Shown: positions 1 through 7,919, counted from the stretch's first letter. The stretch: 64,000 nt of DNA from Desulfoscipio geothermicus DSM 3669 (GCF_900115975.1 NZ_FOYM01000002.1:1-64000); one strand, 5' to 3'. A program made the numbers and translations. The notes: generated by a model from the letters alone, not told the origin.

Positions 1-1
1 C

Positions 2-322
2 AAAGAGTTTCAGGGACGTTCCTACGATTCCATGGTGGCGCACACTACCATCGTGTTCATCCGATACATCATGCTGGCTCTGGAGAGCCGAAACGGCGAA
101 GACCCGAGAACCATCGGCAACCTCTTCTACATCTGCTGCGACGAGTTGCAGGATATCAGTCTGGTAGATGCGCTACAGAGGATTTTCTCCCTGATGGAGC
201 GGTTTTTACAAGAGCAGCTGCAACTGGCGGAGGCGGAGATCCGCAAGCTGATCGACTACTTGATCAGCAATTTACCCTCGTTTTTCAAGGAACGACTGGC
301 TGCTTGTTACTGCGAAAGTTGA
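2..322 (+). CDS. IS4-type transposase, C-terminal end (cut by window edge)
   Basis: The frame is open from base 2 to the TGA at 320-322, giving the last 106 residues of a longer protein. The stretch FQGRSYDSMVAHTTIVF followed by RYIMLALE and a helical tail resembles the C-terminal part of DDE transposases of the IS4 type that are common in Clostridia; this is family recall, not a search. The catalytic residues would lie upstream, outside the window. An ATG at base 32 is internal. The gene ends just before a family A palindrome and a terminator. Whether the element is intact cannot be judged here. Confidence 0.6.
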   Translation, partial: KEFQGRSYDSMVAHTTIVFIRYIMLALESRNGEDPRTIGNLFYICCDELQDISLVDALQRIFSLMERFLQEQLQLAEAEIRKLIDYLISNLPSFFKERLAACYCES

Positions 323-333
323 GTAATATACAA

Positions 334-397
334 AAGCCCAAAGGGGGCTGGCACCTTTTTCAAAAAGCGAAAAAGGAGCCAGCCCCCTTTGGGCTGT
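334..397. repeat. Family A palindromic repeat, copy 1
   Basis: Inverted repeat with arms reading GCCCAAAGGGGGCTGGC and its complement around a CTTTTTCAAAAAGCGAAAAAGG core. It has the same plan as the copies at 4236, 6778, 28645, 42755, 50723, 52113 and 54242, with a diverged outer arm. It could act as a bidirectional terminator. Confidence 0.7.
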
Positions 398-411
398 TTC
401 TTTAATCATAA

Positions 412-452
412 AAAAAGCGCGCTTAATTCAGTTCCCTCAGCGCGCGCTTTTT
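412..452. terminator. Intrinsic terminator, possibly bidirectional
   Basis: The arms AAAAAGCGCGC (412-422) and GCGCGCTTTTT (442-452) form a GC-rich stem flanked by A and T runs. It lies between the transposase end and the convergent selD. Confidence 0.7.
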
Positions 453-541
453 AATACTTTGTACCTCAGCCCTGGCCCATATTGGAGGTTGGACATTTGA
501 TGTTGGATATTAGAAGCATAGTTGAAATGCGGCACAGCGTT

Positions 542-1592
542 TTATGTCGTTACGCTAATCACTCCGGGCTCCTCAACGATTTCCCCGATCTCCTCCGCCA
601 GCACCACTTCCGGGTCTTTGCGCAGGGCGGCCAGCAGGCAGTCTTTCCTTTCCCGGGGAACCACCATGAGCAGGCCCCCGGATGTCTGGGGGTCGCAGAG
701 GATCAACCTCATTTCATTGGACAGCGCCGGGTCCCACTGCACCGCTTCCCGGAGGTAGCGGTAGTTATTGTGGGTACCCCCCGGCACCGCCCCGGCCCGG
801 ACCAGTTCCTCGGTTTCCGGGATCACTGGTACCCCGGCGGCCTCCACCCGCGCCCCGACCCCGCTGGCGGTAACAATTTCCCGCAGGTGTCCCAGCAGGC
901 CGTAACCCGTCACGTCGGTGCAGGCGCTGACCCCCACCTCCAGCATAATTTCGGCGGCCCGCCGGTTCAGCGTGAGCATGATGTCGGTCACCCGCCCGAC
1001 CAGGTCTTCACGCACCAGCTTATGGTCTATGCCGGTGGTGACCACTCCGACGCCCAGCGGCTTGGTTAAAACCAACCGGTCGCCGGGTTTGGCCCCACTC
1101 TTGGTGATTATTTTGCCCGGCTCCACGAAACCGGTTACCGCCAGGCCGTATTTGGAAGCGCTGTCGGTGATGGAATGCCCGCCCACAATGGTGACGCCGG
1201 CTGTGGCGGCTTTATCCGCGCCGCCCTTGATGATAGCTTCCATAATGGACAGGGGCAGGCTCTGGTTGGGAAACCCGACGATGTTCAGGGCGGTCACCGG
1301 CCTGCCCCCCCATGGCGTAAATATCGCTCAGGGCGTTTGCCGCCGCAATCATCCCGAACTGGTAGGGATCGTCCACCACTGGAGTGATGTAATCAACGGT
1401 TTGGATAACGGCCAGTTCATCGTTCAACCTGTAAACTGCCGCATTTTCGTCGCGCCCGGCCAGGACGTTGGGGTCCCTCACCGGGGGCAGGCAGCGCAGA
1501 ACCTGCGCCAGGTCCGCCGGACCTATCTTGCATGCTCACCCCGAGCCCGGGGAATAAGAAGTCAGTTTGACATTTAATGGTTGGTTCTTCAT
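542..1592 (-). pseudogene. selD: Selenide, water dikinase SelD with in-frame UGA (Sec19); frameshifted
   Basis: SelD makes selenophosphate from selenide and ATP, the selenium donor for selenocysteine and selenouridine. Reading from ATG 1592-1590 (AGGGGTG Shine-Dalgarno site) gives ...[19 protein letters not shown]. The UGA (1538-1536, codon 19) aligns with catalytic Cys17 of E. coli SelD (GAGCGCK), so it most likely encodes selenocysteine. The following Cys-Lys pair is present. The later ATP-binding and C-terminal regions are well preserved ([43 protein letters not shown]). After AMGG the frame shifts: a run of seven G in the mRNA (plus-strand C 1305-1311) has one G too many. Removing one gives [11 protein letters not shown] and a normal protein of about 349 residues. 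It may be a true frameshift or a homopolymer sequencing error. The gene runs divergently from the lysR remnant. Confidence 0.85.
1510..1524 (-). promoter_or_regulatory. Bacterial SECIS-like hairpin in selD
   Basis: On the coding strand AGGTCC-GGC-GGACCT forms a six-pair hairpin. Its loop begins 17 bases after the UGA and starts with G. This fits the known bacterial SECIS rules (loop about 16-37 bases downstream, G in the first two loop positions). Binding by SelB is inferred. Confidence 0.6.
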
Positions 1593-1640
1593 AATCTACA
1601 CCCCTGACCATTTAACATTTTACAGATTAGCACAGGATTA

Positions 1641-1667
1641 ATTATAATACAAATGAATTTATAACAA
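1641..1667 (-). promoter_or_regulatory. Candidate selD promoter in the selD-lysR divergent gap
   Basis: On the minus strand TTGTTA (1667-1662) and TATAAT (1646-1641) are separated by a short 15-base spacer in a very AT-rich gap. The ATAAC...TTATG arrangement at 1661-1677 is the kind of partial dyad LysR proteins bind. Weak evidence. Confidence 0.3.
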
Positions 1668-1715
1668 TAAGCATTATGCAGTTAGGTTATAGTTTATCGA
1701 AGGGTCGGGCGGATA

Positions 1716-2231
1716 ATGGCCGAGCTGAACCTCTATCACCTGAAAACTTTTTATGCCGTGGCCAGGCACCTTAATTATTCCCGGGCGGGAGAAGAACTGG
1801 CCCTCAGCCAGCCCGCCGTGTCGCGACAGGTGGCGGCCCTGGAAAAAACCTTGGAACACCCCCTGGCAGGCCGGAACGTTACCGCAGCCGACCTGGCGGA
1901 GGAAACCCTGCTCTGGCGGGAAAAAGGCTCCGCCGCTCGGGCGCTGGTGGAATCGTTCCTTGATGAGGAAGGCATTTCATTCAAGAAAACGGCGGAGATA
2001 AGCGACGCCGGCGCCATTAAGCGCTTGGCGACCGAACAAGTGGGGGTAGCATTTCTGCCGAAACACGCGGTGGAACTAGAACTGGCGGCCGGTGTCCTGC
2101 GGGTGGTGGATCACAACCGGCTGGCTGTACCGGTGTACTGTTCCATCATATCGGTGAAGGATATGCACTCGTATCCTGCGGTGCTTGCTTTTCTGAATTT
2201 TGTCCGCAAGTGGGCCACCGGACATTATTAG
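1716..2231 (+). pseudogene. LysR-type regulator with internal deletion
   Basis: Residues 1-50 are a standard LysR winged helix (HLKTFYAVARHLNYSRAGEE, SQPAVSRQVAALEKTLE). The sequence then jumps directly to the second half of the effector-binding domain (AADLAEETLLWREKGSAARA, VGVAFLPKHAVELELAAGVL). The product would be 171 residues, against about 300 for the family. The linker helix and first effector subdomain are missing, about 120 residues lost in frame near residue 50. The deleted protein might still bind DNA but should not sense a ligand normally. It is divergent from selD, which intact LysR regulators often flank and control. I read it as a decayed gene. Confidence 0.8.
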
Positions 2232-2284
2232 TACAGACAAGCGATTAATCCAAATGTTGATAAACGGTACCGGTTAGGAGGTTT

Positions 2285-2389
2285 CTGTGGGGCTGGAAAA
2301 TCGACCAGATTACTCCAGACAGGTTTGATTTAATTGGCGGGTTTATTGCGCTGATGGGTGTGCTGATTATCATGTACTGGCCCCGTTAG
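2285..2389 (+). pseudogene. YnfA-family membrane protein, C-terminal remnant
   Basis: A 35-codon open stretch ends at TAG 2387-2389 and reads [19 protein letters not shown] then [15 protein letters not shown]. This matches the last transmembrane helix and the PDR-D-IG...MYWPR signature of UPF0060/YnfA proteins (normally about 108 residues, four helices). The upstream three quarters are absent and no start codon fits. It is a relic, sitting between the deleted lysR and spoIIAA. Confidence 0.6.
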
Positions 2390-2410
2390 TCAAACGCTAG
2401 ATAACGATAC

Positions 2411-2440
2411 TTGCATGTTGCCATACTGTTGTGGTAAAAT
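2411..2440 (+). promoter_or_regulatory. Candidate promoter of the spoIIA operon
   Basis: TTGCAT (2411-2416) and TAAAAT (2435-2440) with an 18-base spacer lie about 50 bases before spoIIAA. In Bacillus this operon uses sigma-H; I do not see a clear sigma-H match, so the sigma factor is uncertain. Confidence 0.35.
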
Positions 2441-2489
2441 CTAACAGGTAGTCCTTTATTTACAATCTTGCCTATTGAGGTGGTAAGTA

Positions 2490-2828
2490 GTGAATTATAC
2501 AATTAAAAAGGAAAAAGATTACCTGGTGGTTTCCATATCGGGCGAAGTGGATATAAGTATAACCGATTCGCTGCGGGAAGATATAGACCGGGCACTGCAG
2601 GATTACGGTTTAAACAACCTTATTTTTGATCTTAGCGGGGTGGAATTTGTGGATAGCGCCGGTTTGGGGGTTATTTTGGGCAGGTATAAAAAAGTTGCCG
2701 CCCGGGGCGGAAAAGTCTACCTGGCGGGAGCCAGGCCCCAGGTCAAAAAGATTCTGGAACTGTCCGGATTACTCGGCCTAATGGATGAATACCCGTCAAC
2801 CGGCGCCCTTTGGGAAAAGCTGGGTTGA
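2490..2828 (+). CDS. spoIIAA: Anti-sigma F factor antagonist SpoIIAA (STAS domain)
   Basis: In the forespore SpoIIAA binds the SpoIIAB-sigma F complex and frees sigma F. SpoIIAB inactivates it by serine phosphorylation. The 112-residue product is a single STAS domain. The phosphorylation motif FVDSAGLGVILGRYKK places the target serine at residue 56, equivalent to Ser58 of B. subtilis. The start is GTG 2490 after a GAGGTGG site. It is first in the order spoIIAA-spoIIAB-sigF. Unusually, 176 bases separate it from spoIIAB, because a family B repeat occupies the gap; these two genes are normally tightly coupled. Confidence 0.95.
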   Translation: MNYTIKKEKDYLVVSISGEVDISITDSLREDIDRALQDYGLNNLIFDLSGVEFVDSAGLGVILGRYKKVAARGGKVYLAGARPQVKKILELSGLLGLMDEYPSTGALWEKLG

Positions 2829-2870
2829 TCAATTCATCAACGGCATAGAACAATTCTTTTTTAATATTAC

Positions 2871-2972
2871 AGCGTAATTTAAAAGTTAGCGGAGCCATGG
2901 GGACGGTTCGAGCGTCCCCGAAGCGCAGCGAAGGGCCGAAGGGAAGACGATGGAACCGTCCCCGTGGCGTAG
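2871..2972 (+). repeat. Family B repeat, copy 1 (inside the spoIIA operon)
   Basis: About 100 bases nearly identical to 28781-28881 and to the reverse complement of 56295-56386. The unit contains GGGGACGGTTCGAGCGTCCCC, a short hairpin, and later GAACCGTCCCC, which can pair with the first arm. Its ATG at 2897 is in frame with spoIIAB. Confidence 0.85.
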
Positions 2973-3004
2973 CTGCTCAGGGCACCTTGAAAGGAGGCGG
3001 AACA

Positions 3005-3445
3005 ATGAATAAAGCTGTGCTTGAATTCTCCAGCCGGACGGAAAACGTGGCCTTTGCCCGGGTAGCGGTAGCCGCGTTTGTTTCCCAACTGGATTTTACC
3101 TTGTCCGATATTGAAGAGATCAAGGTGGCGGTTTCCGAAGCTGTATCCAACGCCATCATCCACGGATACGGGAATAACCCTGACCATACGGTCCGGCTGG
3201 AATTACGCGTGGCAGAAGAATACATGGAGATTGAGGTAATTGATCAAGGTAAGGGCATAAAGGATATTTCCCAGGCATTGGAGCCGGCTTATTCCACCGA
3301 CCCGGAAAGGATGGGGCTGGGTTTTGCTTTCATGCAATCATTTATGGAAAAATTTTCTGTGCAATCCACTCCGGGTAAGGGCACCAGAATAAAAATGAGC
3401 AGAAGGGCGGGGGCGCCCCGACAGGCCGCAGTGCCTGAACAGTAG
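3005..3445 (+). CDS. spoIIAB: Anti-sigma F factor / serine kinase SpoIIAB
   Basis: SpoIIAB is a GHKL-fold ATPase that holds sigma F inactive and phosphorylates SpoIIAA. The 146-residue product shows the N box EAVSNAIIHGYG, the G1 box DQGKGI and the G2 region MGLGFAFM. I chose ATG 3005 because a perfect AAAGGAGG site lies just upstream and the family starts with MN(K). An in-frame ATG at 2897 would add 36 residues translated from repeat B and has no such site. sigF follows after 12 bases. The C-terminal tail (RRAGAPRQAAVPEQ) is a little longer than usual. Confidence 0.95.
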   Translation: MNKAVLEFSSRTENVAFARVAVAAFVSQLDFTLSDIEEIKVAVSEAVSNAIIHGYGNNPDHTVRLELRVAEEYMEIEVIDQGKGIKDISQALEPAYSTDPERMGLGFAFMQSFMEKFSVQSTPGKGTRIKMSRRAGAPRQAAVPEQ

Positions 3446-3457
3446 GGGGAATGGGTG

Positions 3458-4234
3458 ATGAGCAGTAGATTGATGGATATGAACCTACCCCGTTTCCCCT
3501 TGCTTAAAGACGAGGAAATGAAGGAACTGCTGGAAAAGGCCCAGGCGGGAGATGCCCAGGCCAGGGAACGCTTGGTCAACTGTAATTTGAAACTGGTGTT
3601 TAACCTGGTCAAGCGTTTTCAAAACCGGGGTTACGAGTTGGAGGATCTTTTCCAGATCGGCTGTATCGGCTTAATGAAAGCCATCGACAAATTTGACATG
3701 AGTTACAATGTGCGCTTTTCCACCTATGCCGTGCCCATGGTAGTCGGTGAAATCAGGCGTTTCTTAAGGGACGATAACCCCATCAAGGTAAGCCGTTCCA
3801 TTAAAGAAACCGCTTACAAAGTGCAGCAGAGCCGGGATATGCTGGTGGCTAAAATGGGACGGGAACCAACCGTAAATGAGATTGTCGCTGAGCTGGGCAT
3901 ACCCAGGGAAGAAGTGATCACGGCTCTGGAAGCATCTCAATCGCCCGCTTCCATCTACGAAACTTTGCACCAGGACGACGGCGACCCCATTTACCTGTTG
4001 GATCAGTTAAGCGAGGAAGATGAGGCGGAGGTTCCCTGGCTGGACAATATTGCGGTGAAAGAGGTGCTTAAGAAACTGCCGGATCGGGACAGGCTGATAC
4101 TCCTTTGGCGGTTTTTTGGGGATAAAACCCAGGGGGAAATAGCCGACCGGCTGGGCCTGTCCCAGGTACAAGTATCCCGCCTGGAACGTCAAGCCTTGCA
4201 AAAGTTAAAAGACATGATGGAAAGCGCCCGGTAA
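3458..4234 (+). CDS. sigF: RNA polymerase sigma factor sigma F (SigF/SpoIIAC)
   Basis: This is the first forespore-specific sigma factor. The 258-residue protein has region 2 (NLVKRFQNRGYELEDLFQIG, FDMSYNVRFSTYAVP, GEIRRFLRDD), region 3 and a region 4 helix-turn-helix (GEIADRLGLSQVQVSRLERQ). ATG 3458 sits seven bases after GGGGGA; GTG 3455 is possible but closer to the site. It ends the spoIIA operon, and the family A palindrome immediately after the stop can act as its terminator. Confidence 0.95.
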   Translation: MSSRLMDMNLPRFPLLKDEEMKELLEKAQAGDAQARERLVNCNLKLVFNLVKRFQNRGYELEDLFQIGCIGLMKAIDKFDMSYNVRFSTYAVPMVVGEIRRFLRDDNPIKVSRSIKETAYKVQQSRDMLVAKMGREPTVNEIVAELGIPREEVITALEASQSPASIYETLHQDDGDPIYLLDQLSEEDEAEVPWLDNIAVKEVLKKLPDRDRLILLWRFFGDKTQGEIADRLGLSQVQVSRLERQALQKLKDMMESAR

Positions 4235-4235
4235 A

Positions 4236-4290
4236 AAAAGGGGACTGGCTCCTTTTTCGTTTTTTGAAAAAGGTGCCTGTCCCCTTTTTT
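4236..4290. repeat. Family A palindromic repeat, copy 2
   Basis: AAGGGGACTGGCTCCTTTTT, CGTTTTTTG, then AAAAAGGTGCCTGTCCCCTT: long arms with a few mismatches, directly after the sigF stop. Reads as a rho-independent terminator in both directions. Confidence 0.85.
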
Positions 4291-4383
4291 GCCGGTCCCC
4301 TTCTTGCTGATTTGCATAAAAAACGCAGCAGGACAAATAATACAATTGCCAAGTTATTTTTAAAGTTCAAAGGAGGATGAAAC

Positions 4384-4578
4384 GTGCATATCAAGGTTAT
4401 GGAAATGGTGGGGGAATCCAGGGAAGGTTGGCGCAGCGCAGTACAATCTGCTGTTGACGAAGCTTCAAGAACAGTGAACAATATCGTGGGCGTGGAAGTG
4501 GTAAATTTAACCGCCAACGTGGAAAACGGCAAGGTAGTGGAATACAAGGCCAATTTAAAAGTAGCCCACACCAGCTGA
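4384..4578 (+). CDS. Dodecin family protein
   Basis: Dodecins form hollow dodecamers that bind flavins or CoA and buffer or store them. The 64-residue product matches the family in length and pattern: HIKVMEMVGESREGWRSAVQ, EASRTVNNIVGVEVVNL, then VENGKVVEYKANLKVAH. The start is GTG 4384 after AAAGGAGG. It is a single gene between the sigF terminator and spoVAE. A link to sporulation is suggested only by position. Confidence 0.85.
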   Translation: MHIKVMEMVGESREGWRSAVQSAVDEASRTVNNIVGVEVVNLTANVENGKVVEYKANLKVAHTS

Positions 4579-4636
4579 CAAGGACACCATAAGGTGTCCT
4601 TACATTGTATTCTCGAAGTCGGTGAGGAGTTAGCAA

Positions 4637-5200
4637 GTGAGTAAACCTATCAACGTAATAGTAGTGACCGACGGGGACAAGGTGGCCCAAAAGGCGGTGG
4701 AAACGGCGGCCCGTAATATCGGGGCCAGGTGCATTTCCGCCTCGGCGGGTAACCCCACCCCCTTAAACGGTGAACAACTGGTGCAGCTGATTAAAACGGC
4801 GGCTCACGAGCCGGTGGTGGTAATGCTGGATGACCGGGGCGTAAATGGGCCCGGCCAGGGTGAATCAGCATTGACCTACTTGGCCGGGCACCGGGATATC
4901 CGCATTCTGGGCGCTCTGGCGGTGGCATCCAACACCCAGGCCACGGAAGGTACGCATGTGCATGCGTCCGTGGATTACCGGGGTGAACTGGTCAGCGGTC
5001 CCGTGGATAAATTGGGTAACTATTGCCCCGGCGAATCCTTGCACGGCGATACCGTGGAAGTATTGGACGAATTAAACCTGCCGGTGGTGATCGGCATTGG
5101 CGATGTGGGAAAAATGAACTATGCGGATGATTATACCAGGGGTGCTCCGTTGACTACCAAAGCACTGCGGGAAATAATCAGGAGGAGTGGATACGCATGA
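4637..5200 (+). CDS. spoVAE: Stage V sporulation protein AE (SpoVAEa type)
   Basis: The 187-residue soluble protein matches the SpoVAEa family encoded in spoVA operons, whose membrane members move dipicolinic acid into and out of the spore core. It opens VIVVTDGDKVAQKAVETAAR and contains CISASAGNPTPL, VVMLDDRG-NG-GQGE and HASVDYRGELVSGPVDKLG. It starts with GTG 4637 after GAGGAG. Its stop overlaps the ATG of spoVAF (ATGA), so the two are translationally coupled. The other spoVA genes (AC, AD, AEb) are not in this window, leaving an AE-AF pair directly after sigF. Confidence 0.9.
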   Translation: MSKPINVIVVTDGDKVAQKAVETAARNIGARCISASAGNPTPLNGEQLVQLIKTAAHEPVVVMLDDRGVNGPGQGESALTYLAGHRDIRILGALAVASNTQATEGTHVHASVDYRGELVSGPVDKLGNYCPGESLHGDTVEVLDELNLPVVIGIGDVGKMNYADDYTRGAPLTTKALREIIRRSGYA

Positions 5201-6732
5201 GTCCTGCCGCTATTGAGGAAAAAACTAAATTAAGCAAACATCTGGATGTCAATAAAGATTTGCTGGATGAGAAACTGGCCTTTGATAAAAATTTCGACAT
5301 TGTCCGGCGGGAAATGACCATTGGCGGCAAAAAAGTGTTGATGCTTTTTGTAGATGCTTTCGCCAATGCCGAATTAATGACGGACATCTTATATAATTTA
5401 GGTAAACTGGACCGCGAAGACCTTTCGGTGGACGCCTTCCAAAAACTTTTCAGCAAATATATTAACTATGTCGAAGTGCAGCAGGCGGACTACCTGGAAG
5501 ACGTAATTGAAAAAATGTTATCCGGCCCGCTGGCCTTGCTGATAGACGGTTCCGACCAGGCCATCATGCTGGACGTGCGCACTTATCCGGTCCGCAGCCC
5601 CCAGGAACCGGACTTGGAAAAGGTGGTCCGGGGTTCCCGGGACGGTTTTACCGAGACACTGGTTTTTAATACCGCGTTGATCAGAAGGCGTATCCGCGAC
5701 CCCAAGCTGCGGATGGAATATGTCCAGGCCGGCAACCGGTCGAAAACAGATATAGTCATCTGTTATATTGAAGATATCGCCAACAAGGATTTGGTTGACA
5801 GCGTAAGGGAGAAGATTTCCAGCATCAACATTGACGGCTTGCCCATGGCGGAAAAGGCTGTTGAAGAACTGATCACGCCGGGCAACTACTGGAACCCGCT
5901 GCCGAAGGTGCGATACACCGAAAGGCCGGACGTGGCTTCCATACACCTGCTTGAAGGGCACGTGCTGGTGCTGGTGGACACTTCACCCAGCGTTATCATC
6001 ACACCGGCTACTTTTTTCCATCACTTGCAGCACGCCGAGGAATACCGGCAAAACCCCACAGCGGGAGTATACATGCGCTGGGTCAGGTTTTTTGGAGTGG
6101 CTGTTTCCGTATTTTTATTACCCTTATGGTTGCTGGCTGTTTTGCAGCCGGAAATACTGCCGCCGGCGCTTAAATTTATCGGCCCCGATAAAATAGGCAA
6201 AATACCGATATTTTTGCAGTTCCTGATCGCCGAGCTGGCCGTGGACATGGTGCGCATGGCCACCATCCATACGCCGACGGCGCTGGCCACCGCCGTCGGC
6301 ATTATTGCCGCTTTGCTGATTGGTGACATGGCGGTAACGGTGGGATTGTTTAACGCCGAAGTGGTTATGTACACGGCAGCGGCGGTAGTGGGCAACTACC
6401 TGACCCCCAGCTACGAATTGGGCTGGGCCAACCGTCTGATTCGTTTGTTCCTGCTGGTTCTAGTGGGGCTGTTCCGTTTGCCCGGCTTTTTGATCGGCTT
6501 TGCTCTCGTGCTGGCATTGCTTGTTTTCACCCGCTCTTTCGGGGTGCCTTACCTGTGGCCGCTGATACCGTTTAATGCCCGGGCGATGTACAGCATCCTG
6601 GTACGCAGGCCGGTGCCGACGGCCAATATTCGGCCCAGCGCCTTGAAGCCCCGTGATATTGACCGGCAGGGAGTTCCGGTGCCGGCCCGCAAGCCCGATG
6701 AGAAAGCAGGTAAAACCAAAGGCAACAAATAA
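5197..6732 (+). CDS. spoVAF: SpoVAF, GerA-family spore membrane protein
   Basis: The 511-residue protein belongs to the GerA germinant receptor A-subunit family. It has a long soluble N-terminal part (to about residue 290) followed by five or so membrane segments (such as VSVFLLPLWLLAVLQPEIL and IIAALLIGDMAVTVGLFNAE) and a charged tail. Family landmarks include GPLALLIDGSDQAI, RGSRDGFTETLVFN and YTERPDVASIHLLEGHVLV. It overlaps spoVAE by four bases. In Bacillus SpoVAF is made in the forespore and aids germination. Confidence 0.93.
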   Translation: MSPAAIEEKTKLSKHLDVNKDLLDEKLAFDKNFDIVRREMTIGGKKVLMLFVDAFANAELMTDILYNLGKLDREDLSVDAFQKLFSKYINYVEVQQADYLEDVIEKMLSGPLALLIDGSDQAIMLDVRTYPVRSPQEPDLEKVVRGSRDGFTETLVFNTALIRRRIRDPKLRMEYVQAGNRSKTDIVICYIEDIANKDLVDSVREKISSINIDGLPMAEKAVEELITPGNYWNPLPKVRYTERPDVASIHLLEGHVLVLVDTSPSVIITPATFFHHLQHAEEYRQNPTAGVYMRWVRFFGVAVSVFLLPLWLLAVLQPEILPPALKFIGPDKIGKIPIFLQFLIAELAVDMVRMATIHTPTALATAVGIIAALLIGDMAVTVGLFNAEVVMYTAAAVVGNYLTPSYELGWANRLIRLFLLVLVGLFRLPGFLIGFALVLALLVFTRSFGVPYLWPLIPFNARAMYSILVRRPVPTANIRPSALKPRDIDRQGVPVPARKPDEKAGKTKGNK

Positions 6733-6757
6733 CCGCGGCTCCGGTCGCGGTTATTTT
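6731..6757 (+). terminator. Terminator after spoVAF
   Basis: AACCGCGGCTCCGGTCGCGGTTATTTTATT: the arms AACCGCG and CGCGGTT form a hairpin followed by a T-rich tail, immediately after the spoVAF stop. Confidence 0.6.
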
Positions 6758-6777
6758 ATTGCTTAGGAAAGTATACC

Positions 6778-6835
6778 AAAAAGGGGACAGGCTGCTTTTT
6801 TCGTTTTTTGAAAAAAGATGCCTGTCCCCTTTTTG
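6778..6835. repeat. Family A palindromic repeat, copy 3
   Basis: Palindrome with arms AAAAAGGGGACAGGC and CCTGTCCCCTTTTT around GCTTTTTTCGTTTTTTGAAAAAAG. It is preceded by AAAGTATACC, a flank also seen before copies 5 and 9. Confidence 0.85.
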
Positions 6836-6932
6836 GCTTTTTTATTGATCGTCTAAAAGTATACCACCGCTTGTTTTAGTCCATAATATCATAATGTGAG
6901 AAAAGTGTCAGATGGGAGGGCTTTTGAGCGCC

Positions 6933-7919
6933 ATGTCCGTTAAAGTGGGCATACCCAAAGCATTATTGTTTTATTACTATTACCCCCAGTGGAAAACTTT
7001 TTTTACTAAATTGGGTGTGAAGACCGTTATATCCAGGGACACCACCCGGGGGTTGCTGGAAAAAGGCCTGCAATCCACTGTCGATGAAGCCTGCCTGCCT
7101 GTAAAACTGGCGGTGGGTCACGTATTGGATTTACGCGACCGGGTGGATTATATATTTTTACCTCGTATGGTCAGTACGGCGGTACGGGAATATATCTGCC
7201 CGAAATTCCTGGGGTTCCCCGATATGGTGCGCAATACCATTGAAGGGCTTCCGCCGCTGATTGACTGCAATGTGGATTTGTACCGTAGGGGCAGCAGCCC
7301 GTACGAATTTTTTTATTCCGTCGGCAAACTTTTTACCCGCAACCCGGCGCGCATTTTTATGGCCTACCGGGCCTCTTTTGATGCGTTGCAACAGCAATAC
7401 CGGGCCCTGGAGTCGGGTAAGCTGCCATGTGAAACGGATAAAAGTGCGATCGGAACTGACGCCGGTCAATACAGTGACTTGAGAATAGCGGTTATCGGTC
7501 ATCCATATAACATATATGACCGTTTTATCAGCATGAATATGATTGGCCGGCTGCGGGAAAACGGGGCCCACGTGGTGACCGCGGACCAGTTACCCGAACA
7601 TGTTATTCGGCGGGAGTCGCAAAAATTACCCAAGAAGCTGTTCTGGACCCTCAACCAGCGCATGACCGGGGCCGCTTACCATTATTTCGCCCGGCCGGAC
7701 GTACACGGTGTTATCCATGTCGCTTCTTTCGGCTGCGGACCGGATTCCATGACAGGCGAGCTTATTGAAAGATTCGCCCGCCGCCAGACGCGCAAGCCCC
7801 TGCTGAATTTGACCATTGACGAGCATACCGGCGAAGCGGGCATGGTTACGCGCCTGGAGGCGTTCTTGGACATGGTGCGGTGGCGCCGCAGCCTGGAAGA
7901 CGTGGCGGCGACACTGTAG
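6933..7919 (+). CDS. Acyl-CoA dehydratase activase-related protein (DUF2229-like)
   Basis: The protein has about 328 residues and resembles the DUF2229 part of the large acyl-CoA dehydratase activase-related proteins of Clostridia. Landmarks are VGIPKALLFYYYYPQWK, STVDEACLPVKLAVGH, FLPRMVS, HVASFGCGPDSM and LTIDEHTGEAGMVTRLEAF. Conserved cysteines (DEAC, EYICPK, FGCGPD) suggest an Fe-S cluster of the type in 2-hydroxyacyl-CoA dehydratase subunits. The start is uncertain: ATG 6933 follows GGGAGGG by 12 bases, while TTG 6924 and ATG 6912 are in frame. With the next two genes it forms a split version of the giant fused protein. No dehydratase is adjacent, so the substrate is unknown. Confidence 0.8.
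   Translation: MSVKVGIPKALLFYYYYPQWKTFFTKLGVKTVISRDTTRGLLEKGLQSTVDEACLPVKLAVGHVLDLRDRVDYIFLPRMVSTAVREYICPKFLGFPDMVRNTIEGLPPLIDCNVDLYRRGSSPYEFFYSVGKLFTRNPARIFMAYRASFDALQQQYRALESGKLPCETDKSAIGTDAGQYSDLRIAVIGHPYNIYDRFISMNMIGRLRENGAHVVTADQLPEHVIRRESQKLPKKLFWTLNQRMTGAAYHYFARPDVHGVIHVASFGCGPDSMTGELIERFARRQTRKPLLNLTIDEHTGEAGMVTRLEAFLDMVRWRRSLEDVAATL

Noticed and set aside
542-1069. Long + strand reading frames opposite selD
   Set aside because: They are shadows of selD; their sequence is proline/histidine/glutamine-rich, and the minus strand shows clear SelD motifs.
2897-3004. N-terminally extended spoIIAB from ATG 2897
   Set aside because: The extra 36 residues are translated repeat B sequence without a ribosome site, and ATG 3005 has a perfect one.
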